In this document: piece after piece, positions 4,956 to 10,860 of the stretch
Numbering within the stretch: the first letter of the stretch is position 1
Layout of the letters: the number at the start of each line of letters is the position of its first letter
From: an uncultured bacterium
Lineage (GTDB): Bacteria > Bacillota > Clostridia > Lachnospirales > Lachnospiraceae
Direction: 5' to 3'
Assembly: GCA_905215155.1 (NCBI GenBank)
Contig: CAJMPJ010000075.1
Span: forward strand, 1 to 10,860
DNA: 10,860 bases
Notes under the pieces: generated by a model
Told to the model about the DNA's origin: nothing
Database searches by the model: none
Seen by the model: only the letters and a program-made list of their open reading frames with translations
Program-made: the position numbers and the translations under genes

Positions 4956-5885
4956 TTAAAGATTGGGATACAGCTGTTCCATGGCATGGATCTGAGTTAC
5001 CAGCATGTGATTGCAAGGGGTGCAGATTCCATAGTCCCGCCCAAGACCGTCAACAACTCCATTGATCCGGTCGATTTCGGTGATCCGTTTGTTCTGACGG
5101 TCCTGATACATACTGGCATATCCTTCGGCATCATTTTCGCATACATGCCGGACGATTTGCAGAGCTTCCTTCCGGTCAAAATAAGTGCCGTCCGCTTCCG
5201 CAACCATTACACATTCATAAACGATCTTTTTGCACAGGTCCCAGAGAAAGGGATTGGTAAAAATCTCCCCGATCTTACACTGCATCAATGTGCTCAGGGC
5301 ATTGATACCGCAATTGACCAGCAGCTTCTGCCATAAAACCTTTTGAATGTCTTCCATAATATTCACGTCTAGGCCGCTTTCCTCTAGGGCAGCCGCCACA
5401 AGCTTCACATCACGCAGCGATTCTTCACAGAGAAAATCGGGACCGATATTGGTGGGACCGCATCCGGAATGATAAAATCTTCCAAGGCCCATGGAAACAC
5501 TGTTGTGGCTGCTTGTGCCTACAATAATCCGTTCTTTTGGCACAAATTGAGCAATGTCCCGGTTATTGCCTGCGCCGTTTTGCAGTGTCATCACAAGGGT
5601 TCCAGGACCCAGCAGTCCTAAGTTTTCCTTCATGGCTTCATAGGTATGGATTCCCTTTACAAATACGATTACCAGGTCCTGAATGCCGATATCTGTGCCG
5701 CTTAATACGGCATTCACGGAAAAAGTCGTTTCCGTTCGGTCGTTTTCGATTTTGGTGATTCCGTCAGCATTTATTTTTTCAACCTGTGGTCTATAGCTGT
5801 CTAATAAGGTTACATCATGGATAGGGGCAAGATAGCTGGCATAAAGGCTTCCCATAGCTCCAGCTCCCAGAATTGCAATTTTCAT
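4956..5885 (-). CDS. Ketopantoate reductase (PanE/ApbA) family oxidoreductase
   Basis: A 309-residue NAD(P)H-dependent reductase. The N-terminal Rossmann motif is G7-A-G-A-M-G12 in MKIAILGAGAMGSLYASYL. VKGIHT (76-81) and LQNGAGN (101-107) match the cofactor domain. The C-terminal domain has the catalytic Lys of WQKLLVNCGINALS (K187), SMYQD (258-262) and TEIDRING with the substrate-contact Glu (E270). PanE reduces 2-dehydropantoate to pantoate, but this family has many paralogues acting on other 2-oxo acids, and the absence of panB/panC argues against naming it panE. I chose the ATG at 5885 because GGAGGA (5891-5896) is five bases upstream and the Rossmann strand starts there; an upstream ATG at 5909 would add eight residues beyond that site. 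It is divergent from the LysR gene. Confidence 0.87.
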   Translation of the reverse strand: MKIAILGAGAMGSLYASYLAPIHDVTLLDSYRPQVEKINADGITKIENDRTETTFSVNAVLSGTDIGIQDLVIVFVKGIHTYEAMKENLGLLGPGTLVMTLQNGAGNNRDIAQFVPKERIIVGTSSHNSVSMGLGRFYHSGCGPTNIGPDFLCEESLRDVKLVAAALEESGLDVNIMEDIQKVLWQKLLVNCGINALSTLMQCKIGEIFTNPFLWDLCKKIVYECVMVAEADGTYFDRKEALQIVRHVCENDAEGYASMYQDRQNKRITEIDRINGVVDGLGRDYGICTPCNHMLVTQIHAMEQLYPNL

Positions 5886-5926
5886 TTGTTTCCTCCGCGT
5901 TTTATTCAAATACTCACTTATAGTAT

Positions 5927-5992
5927 CATGAATATTTTTCTATATATAATACAATATTTTCAATGGTACCATGAAGAATTTTCATGTATAAT
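5927..5992 (+). promoter_or_regulatory. LysR-type operator and lysR -10 in the divergent intergenic region
   Basis: TGAAGAATTTTCA (5972-5984) is a perfect T-N11-A LysR box with TGAA/TTCA arms; it is part of the longer dyad CATGAA-N5-TTCATG (5970-5986). A related 14-base copy lies at 5927-5940 (12 of 14 bases equal to 5970-5983), 43 bases away, about four helical turns. A perfect -10 (TATAAT, 5987-5992) for the lysR gene follows directly, with no good -35. A separate palindrome ATGGTACCAT is at 5963-5972. The layout suits autorepression of lysR with control of the divergent reductase. Confidence 0.55.
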
Positions 5993-6027
5993 AGGTTTGG
6001 ACAATATACGGGGAAGAAGGTGAAACT

Positions 6028-6933
6028 ATGGATGTCAATAAATATATATTGTTTGTGCGTGCGGTCGAAACCGGTAATTTATCAAAGGCGGCAGCCCAGT
6101 TAAGCTATTCTCAGACGGCTGCCAGCCATATGATCTCTTCTATGGAAGAAGAACTGGGAATCAAGCTTCTTTATAGAGGAAGAAACGGAGTTTCCCTTAC
6201 GGAAGAAGGAGAGCGCATTTATCCTTTGGCAAGAGAGCTTGCGGAAAAGGAAGATGCCATCAGAATTTTGGCCGGGGAAGAAAAAATCCACCATGGCAGG
6301 ATTCGTATCGGTGTTATCACAAGCGTGGCGGTAAAGTGGATGCCAAGGATTATTATGGAATTTAGGAAATTATATCCTTTTGTGGAATTGAATTTAAATG
6401 ATGCCATTCACTATGAGATCATGAAGGACTGGTTTTCCAAGGATGTCATCGACTGCGCATTTACCGCAGAAGCGAGCAGAAAGGACAATGAGATTCCTCT
6501 CGTCAAAGATCCCTACTATGTGATCATGTCTCCGGACCATCCGTTGGGTTCTTATGAAACCATCACTCCCCAGCTATTAAAAGGCGAAACATTTGTAATT
6601 CCCAGTGAGGGAACCAGTTATTCGGTGGGGAAAATTTTGCGTCAGGCAAAGGGAAAGCTGATTGAGCACAACGGATTTTTAAGCGATCAGGCAGCCATCG
6701 CCATGGTATGCGGAGGCTGCGGAATCAGCATTTTACCCAAACTGGTTCTTGATTCGTATGGTTCCGACGGCTATATAAGAAGAATTCTTGACCCCGAAGT
6801 GCACAGAATCATTTATTTTTGTATCTCTTCAAGGAAGGTACTGCATCCGACCATCCGGTGCTTTTCCAGTTTTGCACGGGAGTGGATTAAAAAAAATGCA
6901 GAAAATGTTATAGAAGATTCCGAAAAATGGTAA
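6028..6933 (+). CDS. LysR-family transcriptional regulator
   Basis: A 301-residue regulator of normal length. Residues about 3-62 form the winged HTH (FVRAVETGNLSKAAAQLSYSQ, then MEEELGIKLLYRGRNGVSLTEEG). Residues about 90-295 are the periplasmic-binding-protein-like effector domain, starting at GRIRIGVITSVAVKWMPRII. AAGGTG (6017-6022) is five bases before the ATG. It is transcribed away from the ketopantoate-reductase-like gene, with a candidate LysR box between them, so that gene is the most likely target; the SDR gene 106 bases downstream may be a second one but has its own promoter and no obvious LysR box. Effector unknown. No terminator follows, so read-through into the SDR gene is possible. 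Confidence 0.93.
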   Translation: MDVNKYILFVRAVETGNLSKAAAQLSYSQTAASHMISSMEEELGIKLLYRGRNGVSLTEEGERIYPLARELAEKEDAIRILAGEEKIHHGRIRIGVITSVAVKWMPRIIMEFRKLYPFVELNLNDAIHYEIMKDWFSKDVIDCAFTAEASRKDNEIPLVKDPYYVIMSPDHPLGSYETITPQLLKGETFVIPSEGTSYSVGKILRQAKGKLIEHNGFLSDQAAIAMVCGGCGISILPKLVLDSYGSDGYIRRILDPEVHRIIYFCISSRKVLHPTIRCFSSFAREWIKKNAENVIEDSEKW

Positions 6934-6961
6934 GATTATTTATAAGATATTAGCGAGTTTA

Positions 6962-6990
6962 TTGACATATTTAGGAAAATACGGTAGAAT
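6962..6990 (+). promoter_or_regulatory. Sigma-A promoter of the SDR gene
   Basis: A perfect TTGACA (6962-6967) and TAGAAT (6985-6990, 5/6) are separated by 17 bases. The start is expected near 6997. An imperfect dyad, ACAAAG-N5-CTTGT (7001-7016), lies just after the start and could be an operator. Confidence 0.8.
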
Positions 6991-7039
6991 ACTATCAATT
7001 ACAAAGCGAAACTTGTAATATGAAGGAAGGAGATTAATT

Positions 7040-7798
7040 ATGTTTGATTTTAAAGGTAGAGTTTGTGTTGTTTCAGGTGCTTCCTCTGGTCTTGGGGCAC
7101 AGATGGCAGAGGGCTTTGCCGCCCAGGGCGCTGATGTGGTAATTATGGCCAGAAGGCTGGAGAGACTTGAGCAGGTAGCGGAAAAGCTTAAATCCTTTGG
7201 CGGAAAAGTTCTGGCGGTTCGCTGTGATGTTACGGATACAGAGTCTGTAAATGCAGCGGCAGATACGGTGATAAAAGAATTTGGTAAAGTGGATATTCTT
7301 GTAAACTGTGCAGGTTCCGCAAAGAATGCAGGAGTTGTGGATATGACTGATGAAGAATGGGATTTTACCATTGATACGGACCTGACCAGTGTATTCAAGG
7401 TTACCAGAGCATTCTCCAAATATATGATTGAAAAGAAATACGGACGAATCATTAACATTGCCTCCATGTACGGCCTGGTTGGAAATACTGCCCTTGATAC
7501 GGTAGCATACCATGCTTCCAAAGGAGGAGTGGTCAATTTCACCCGTGCAGTAGCAGCGGAGCTTGCAAAACATAATATTACATGCAACGCCATCTGTCCT
7601 GGATATTTTGCAACGGAACTGACCATTGATACCTTAAAAACAGAGCAGTTCACAAATTATATGAAAGCTACTGTACCAATGGGACGCTATGGAAACGAAG
7701 GTGAATTGAATTCAGCTGCGATTTTTCTGGGGAGTGACGAAGCATCTTACGTTACAGGAGTTATTTTACCAGTGGACGGTGGATATACTGCTGTATAA
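7040..7798 (+). CDS. Short-chain dehydrogenase/reductase, gluconate 5-dehydrogenase/FabG-like
   Basis: A 252-residue classical SDR. The cofactor motif SGASSGLG is at 12-19, CDV at 62-64, NCAG (variant of NNAG) at 89-92, catalytic S142, then Y157-H-A-S-K161. The C-terminal part, CPGYFATELT followed by GRYGNEGELNSAAIFLGSDEASYVTG and VDGGYTAV, resembles IdnO/gluconate 5-dehydrogenase-like proteins more than fatty-acid FabG. The tetrad Asn position appears to be Asp114 (DTDLTSVF). Ala-Arg-Arg after the second strand (37-39) suggests NADP(H) preference. AAGGAG (7027-7032) is seven bases before the ATG. It is a single-gene unit with its own promoter and terminator. It likely reduces a sugar acid or keto acid; substrate unproven. 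Confidence 0.88.
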   Translation: MFDFKGRVCVVSGASSGLGAQMAEGFAAQGADVVIMARRLERLEQVAEKLKSFGGKVLAVRCDVTDTESVNAAADTVIKEFGKVDILVNCAGSAKNAGVVDMTDEEWDFTIDTDLTSVFKVTRAFSKYMIEKKYGRIINIASMYGLVGNTALDTVAYHASKGGVVNFTRAVAAELAKHNITCNAICPGYFATELTIDTLKTEQFTNYMKATVPMGRYGNEGELNSAAIFLGSDEASYVTGVILPVDGGYTAV

Positions 7799-7805
7799 AA
7801 AAGAG

Positions 7806-7836
7806 ACCCACAGCTGTTTCCCTGCTGTGGGTTTTT
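7806..7836 (+). terminator. Rho-independent terminator after the SDR gene
   Basis: ACCCACAGC (7806-7814) pairs perfectly with GCTGTGGGT (7824-7832) around a nine-base loop, followed by a short T run (7832-7836). It starts eight bases after the SDR stop codon. Confidence 0.93.
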
Positions 7837-7940
7837 GCGGTATGAATATTTTGTATCACGTCAATCCATTATAAGGAAGAATGTTTAACACCGCCAAATA
7901 AACAGGTATCCATAAAGATACTGAGAGAGGATAGATAGCT

Positions 7941-8474
7941 ATGAGCAATAATAAGACAGTGATCAATGAATTCAAAGAGTTTATTTTACGTGGAAATGTT
8001 GTGGATCTGGCAGTCGGTGTCATTATTGGTGCAGCGTTCCAGTCCATCGTCGGTTCTCTGGTCAAGGATATTATTTCCCCATTGATCGGAGTAATCACCG
8101 GAGGAGTGGACTTTTCCAACAAATTCCTTCTCCTTTACACTCCGCAGGAGGGAGCCGATGTTTCAACCCTGGATGCGGCAAGCTCTCTGGGACCGGTATT
8201 TGCATATGGTGCATTTATTACGTCAGTCATTAATTTCCTAATAATGGCAATCGTCATTTTTTTTATGGTAAAAGCTCTTAATACTCTTCGGGGAAAGACG
8301 CAGCAGATTATTGCGCAGCAGTCAAAGCTTCCGTCTTCAGGCGCAGCGGTCTCCCAGGAGAAGCAGTGCCCCCACTGTTACAAGCAGATCCACGTGAAGG
8401 CCACCCGCTGCCCTTACTGCACCAGCCAGTTGGAAGAGCAGAGCAAAACCAGTTCGCCGTCCGGTCAAAATTAA
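7941..8474 (+). CDS. mscL: Large-conductance mechanosensitive channel MscL with C-terminal zinc ribbon
   Basis: A 177-residue channel that opens under membrane tension to release solutes in osmotic downshock. The N-terminal helix and first span ([20 protein letters not shown], then [20 protein letters not shown]) are typical MscL, and the second span is at about 88-112 ([20 protein letters not shown]). The standard protein is about 130-150 residues. Here a tail (141-177) carries C143-P-H-C146 and C157-P-Y-C160, a zinc-ribbon knuckle pair. This would put a metal site at the cytoplasmic mouth of each subunit. GAGAGG (7925-7930) lies ten bases before the ATG. Its stop overlaps the convergent subtilase gene by three bases, with no terminator between. 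Confidence 0.95.
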   Translation: MSNNKTVINEFKEFILRGNVVDLAVGVIIGAAFQSIVGSLVKDIISPLIGVITGGVDFSNKFLLLYTPQEGADVSTLDAASSLGPVFAYGAFITSVINFLIMAIVIFFMVKALNTLRGKTQQIIAQQSKLPSSGAAVSQEKQCPHCYKQIHVKATRCPYCTSQLEEQSKTSSPSGQN

Positions 8475-10153
8475 ATTGGGCGGTCACCGGTAAGACGATC
8501 CAGCAGGGTGGGTACATCAACAATGCCATATCCCCAGATATTATTGGGATAGAGGAAATTGGGATCTCGTCTGGCGGACCGCATTAACATCAGATTGATC
8601 TGTTCCCCCGTAATATAAGTAAAGTTGCCCTTGCCCTGGGTCCACTCAAAAACAGCTGCACAGGAACCTGCGATATGGGCGGCTGCCGCTCCGGTGCCTG
8701 TAAGCGTTCCATACTGGTTATCAGGAAGGGCACAGGGGATCTGAAAGCCTGGAGCTGCCAGATCCGGTTTTACCAGGCCGCTTCGCGTATAACCTCTTCC
8801 TGACTCATCAAGGATATTACCGGTCATTTGATTGTAAGCGGTTGCTGTAAGAGGGCGCCAGGAGTTACCTGGGGAGGTTATGGTGGTGTCCGGATTTGGA
8901 AGAAGAAAAAAGGTTCCATTGGATATCAGATCTCCGGAAGGCAGCCAGGAATGGAGCGAAAAAGGCTCATCATTGGTACTCTGGACGTGAAAATACCAGA
9001 TTCCGGGAAGAGGGTTCCTAAAACGTATCAGTATCAGCTGGTCACCTGACCCCCGTTCAAAGGCCATATTATTGATCCAGACAGTGCTGTTGCTGGAGGG
9101 GAAGTTGAATTGGTCACATACGTCAAAGGTAGGATTAATAATCGGAATCGTTTCGTTGTTTGGAGTGGAAATTTCGATGGATAGTCTTCCGGGTACATAG
9201 GGCCAGATTTCCATGGAAAACATCCGGTCCTGAGGGCTGACATTGAGCTGAAAATCTTTTGCGTGAGGAGCTGCAAAGTTTTGACCGTAATAATGGCGGT
9301 TGCTGTTTCCTTCATTTCCTGCGGAAACAACCACATCAATATCAGGGACCCGGACCAAACTTTCCAGATAAGTGCTCAGGATTCCCCGCCCGTCATGGCT
9401 TCCCTGACTGCTTCCCAGAGCAATGCAGATGACAATGGACCGTTTCAGTCTTTGCGCAGTGGAAATGAGATACCGTACCCCAAGAATGATATCAGACTCC
9501 TGATAACACCTCTTTTCTTCAGGAACACAAAATATCATTTTAAGATTTTGTTTGGCTTCTTTTAATTTTACCACAATCAGGTTTGAATTGGGCACAACAC
9601 CGGAAAAGGACTGCTCTTCATTGGGGGAACCTGCAATGATGCTGGCAATGGCTGTTCCGTGTCCCGTATCATCGGTGGTAGGTACCGCAGCCAGAGGCTC
9701 CGCGTATTGAAGTGCGTTATTGATCGCAGCTCTTGTATACTCGGTGCCAAAGGTGAAGCCTGTGGGAGGTTCCCCATCCTGTATGGTCTGATCCCAGATG
9801 GAAACGATCCGGGAGGTTCTGTCTCTGTTGATAAAAGCGGGATGCTGGTAATCAATTCCAGTATCCACCACACCAATCATGACCCCCTGCCCCAATAAGC
9901 GGTAATCTGTCTGCTGCTGGGTGGAAGATATGACATCATGAGTTGGACTGATCACAGAAGTCAGAGTATATAGGGATGAAAAGATATGATATGGGTAAAC
10001 GCCCAGATCACAGATCTGCTTATCAGTTTTGGTAACATGAAGCAGAGAAAAGTCATTATTCAGCCATGTGATGTTGTCGCCGGTACTGAATTCTGGAATC
10101 AGGGAATTGCTGATAAAGAGGTCATAATAATTGTTGTCCAATATTTTTTCCAT
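8471..10153 (-). CDS. Csp-like subtilisin-family (S8) protein with catalytic Ser replaced by Gly, probable pseudoprotease
   Basis: A 560-residue protein with the Csp germination-protease layout. Residues 1-85 are a prodomain-like region (no signal peptide); the subtilase core starts near 88 and is interrupted at about 300-430 by a beta-rich insertion, as in the Csp jelly-roll. Catalytic Asp is D97 (VVDTGID) and His is H165 ([11 protein letters not shown]); oxyanion Asn is N280 (SAGNEGN). The nucleophile position in the GTS-A motif reads [12 protein letters not shown]: Gly488, codon 8690-8692. Peptidase activity and self-cleavage should be lost. AGGAGG (RNA sense, 10163-10168) is nine bases before the ATG. 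A sigma-E-like promoter lies upstream. The homologous gene at 10328 runs in the opposite direction. In C. difficile, Csp pseudoproteases act as germination sensors or scaffolds; a similar role here is inference. Confidence 0.9.
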   Translation of the reverse strand: MEKILDNNYYDLFISNSLIPEFSTGDNITWLNNDFSLLHVTKTDKQICDLGVYPYHIFSSLYTLTSVISPTHDVISSTQQQTDYRLLGQGVMIGVVDTGIDYQHPAFINRDRTSRIVSIWDQTIQDGEPPTGFTFGTEYTRAAINNALQYAEPLAAVPTTDDTGHGTAIASIIAGSPNEEQSFSGVVPNSNLIVVKLKEAKQNLKMIFCVPEEKRCYQESDIILGVRYLISTAQRLKRSIVICIALGSSQGSHDGRGILSTYLESLVRVPDIDVVVSAGNEGNSNRHYYGQNFAAPHAKDFQLNVSPQDRMFSMEIWPYVPGRLSIEISTPNNETIPIINPTFDVCDQFNFPSSNSTVWINNMAFERGSGDQLILIRFRNPLPGIWYFHVQSTNDEPFSLHSWLPSGDLISNGTFFLLPNPDTTITSPGNSWRPLTATAYNQMTGNILDESGRGYTRSGLVKPDLAAPGFQIPCALPDNQYGTLTGTGAAAAHIAGSCAAVFEWTQGKGNFTYITGEQINLMLMRSARRDPNFLYPNNIWGYGIVDVPTLLDRLTGDRPI

Positions 10154-10195
10154 AATTTCGTCCCTCCTGCTTCCGCGGATAAAAACATATGTTAT

Positions 10196-10223
10196 AGTTT
10201 ATGCACCATTCCTGTTGATATGA
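10196..10223 (-). promoter_or_regulatory. Sigma-E-like sporulation promoter for the minus-strand subtilase
   Basis: On the minus strand TCATATC (10223-10217) and CATAAACT (10203-10196) are 13 bases apart, resembling the sporulation sigma-E pattern (-35 with a central ATA, -10 CATACAnT). The start would be near 10188, leaving a leader of about 35 bases that contains the Shine-Dalgarno site. No convincing sigma-A pair is seen on this strand. Sigma-E consensus is from memory of Bacillus and Clostridioides. Confidence 0.45.
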
Positions 10224-10259
10224 ATATTGGTTTTCCATGGGAAGCATTACTCCTTACAC

Positions 10260-10287
10260 TCATAATAGAAGTCCATTTGCATAAAAT
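10260..10287 (+). promoter_or_regulatory. Sigma-E-like sporulation promoter for the plus-strand subtilase
   Basis: TCATAAT (10260-10266) and CATAAAAT (10280-10287) are 13 bases apart, the same spacing and nearly the same bases as the minus-strand promoter at 10196-10223. The start would be near 10294, about 34 bases before the ATG. The mirror arrangement makes both calls more credible than either alone. Confidence 0.45.
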
Positions 10288-10327
10288 GTATCATATGTGC
10301 CATAGTGGCAGATAGGGAGGCCTGATT

Positions 10328-10860
10328 ATGCAAAAAATAGTGGATGAAAACTATTATGATATCATTATCAGTAATGTTATGATTCCTAATTATGACACGG
10401 GAGATAATATCACACATATGAATTTAAGGCATTCCCTGGCTCATATTCCCATTACTGACGGAGTCCCCTGTGATCTTGGAACCTATCCCTACAATGCATT
10501 TCCCTCTGTGCTTACCCTAAGCTCTACCATCAGCCTTGAAAAGTCTGGAATCGGAACGGTACAGAGAAACCCTTATCTTGCATTGTTCGGAAGAGGAATC
10601 ATTGTAGCGGTGATTGATACGGGAATTGATTATCAGCATCAGGCATTTTTATACAATGACGGAACCACGCGAATCCTTTCGCTTTGGGACCAGACCATTC
10701 AGGAAGGTCCGCCTCCGGAAGGATTTACATATGGAACTGAATACACCAGAGAACATATTAATGTAGCTTTGAAATCGGAAGATCCGTTATCCATTGTTCC
10801 TTCTGTAGATACCAATGGACATGGAACCGCAATTGCAAGTGTTTTGGCGGGAAAACCCAA
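10328..10860 (+). CDS. Csp-like subtilisin-family (S8) protease, partial (5' part, runs off the window)
   Basis: An open frame of 177 codons from the ATG at 10328 to the window edge, with AGGGAGG (10314-10320) seven bases upstream. It starts MQKIVDENYYDIIISNVMIP and has the same prodomain-like region (1-85), catalytic D97 in [10 protein letters not shown] and H165 in [10 protein letters not shown]. By hand count about 98 of 177 residues are identical to the divergent neighbour, with no gap. The part that would hold the catalytic Ser is outside the window, so whether this copy is an active protease is unknown. If active, the pair would resemble the CspB protease/CspC-CspA pseudoprotease division of labour in clostridia. 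Confidence 0.9.
   Translation, partial: MQKIVDENYYDIIISNVMIPNYDTGDNITHMNLRHSLAHIPITDGVPCDLGTYPYNAFPSVLTLSSTISLEKSGIGTVQRNPYLALFGRGIIVAVIDTGIDYQHQAFLYNDGTTRILSLWDQTIQEGPPPEGFTYGTEYTREHINVALKSEDPLSIVPSVDTNGHGTAIASVLAGKP

Larger units (their letters stand above)
10185..10298. repeat. 20-bp inverted repeat upstream of both subtilase genes
   Basis: The minus-strand 20-mer at 10204-10185 begins GCATAAACTATAA and ends CATATGT. The plus-strand 20-mer at 10279-10298 begins GCATAAAATGTAT and ends CATATGT. They match at 17 of 20 positions. Each lies at the same distance from its own ATG (about 41 bases from the end of the -10-like motif), so the two upstream regions look like copies of one ancestral promoter region. 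Confidence 0.75.

Noticed and set aside
4890..5336. Plus-strand 148-codon open frame
   Set aside because: It starts inside the terminator and is antisense to the ketopantoate-reductase-like gene.
5886..5909. Upstream ATG adding MNKTRRKQ to the ketopantoate-reductase-like protein
   Set aside because: It covers the good Shine-Dalgarno site of the ATG at 5885, and the Rossmann strand of this family starts at the N-terminus.
6940..7653. Long minus-strand open frame (237 codons) opposite the SDR gene
   Set aside because: It mirrors the codon structure of a clearly functional SDR gene, has no Shine-Dalgarno site or family motifs, and its composition is that of an antisense shadow.
9263..9898. Plus-strand frames within the subtilase gene
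   Set aside because: They are shadows of a well-conserved minus-strand coding region and show no motifs.
1..10860. CRISPR array, tRNA or rRNA genes, toxin-antitoxin operon or complete prophage
   Set aside because: No regularly spaced direct repeats, cloverleaf, rRNA-like segments or matching gene pairs were seen; the lone holin is not enough to call a prophage.

Overview
The window looks like chromosomal DNA from a spore-forming, Gram-positive anaerobe of the Clostridia, most likely in or near Lachnospiraceae (for example Lacrimispora/Clostridium). This rests on moderate-to-low GC, strong AGGAGG-type ribosome binding sites, small cysteine-rich redox proteins, a TauE-DUF1634 pair, an MscL with a zinc-ribbon tail, and Csp-like subtilases of the kind that control spore germination in clostridia. 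The assignment comes from recognised protein families; no database search was run.

Layout. (1) 1-534, minus strand: a decayed IS3-family (IS150-like) insertion sequence in broken frames, with an internal deletion and the catalytic Glu replaced by Lys. (2) 535-919: no convincing gene. It holds a riboswitch-like set of nested hairpins (630-708), a perfect palindrome followed by a T run (739-768), and a good sigma-A promoter (855-883). (3) 920-2758: four small plus-strand genes. These are a cysteine-containing 'Hsp90-like' small protein, a glutaredoxin-like protein, an orphan r1t-type phage holin with its own terminator, and a rubredoxin-domain protein with a dyad-rich promoter. (4) 2850-4949: an operon of a GntR/HutC regulator, a TauE/SafE anion exporter and a DUF1634 membrane partner, with a HutC-type operator just after the -10 box and a terminator at the end. 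(5) 4956-6933: a ketopantoate-reductase-like gene divergent from a LysR regulator, with a T-N11-A LysR box between them. (6) 6962-7836: an SDR oxidoreductase with its own promoter and terminator. (7) 7941-8474: mscL. (8) 8471-10860: two head-to-head Csp-like subtilases; the right-hand one runs off the window.

The most interesting part is the subtilase pair. The complete minus-strand protein keeps the catalytic Asp and His, but the nucleophile Ser is Gly488, so it looks like a pseudoprotease, as clostridial CspC germination sensors are. The truncated plus-strand partner is about 55% identical to it over 177 residues without a gap (hand count). The two upstream regions share a 20-bp element (17 matches) in inverted orientation and symmetric sigma-E-like -35/-10 pairs. 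This suggests an inverted duplication expressed in the mother cell and possibly working as a protease/pseudoprotease pair. That role is inference.

How the genes may work together: the GntR regulator probably controls itself and the exporter pair; the LysR protein probably controls the divergent reductase; the small cysteine proteins suggest redox or oxygen-stress roles. No tRNA, rRNA, CRISPR array or complete mobile element is visible.
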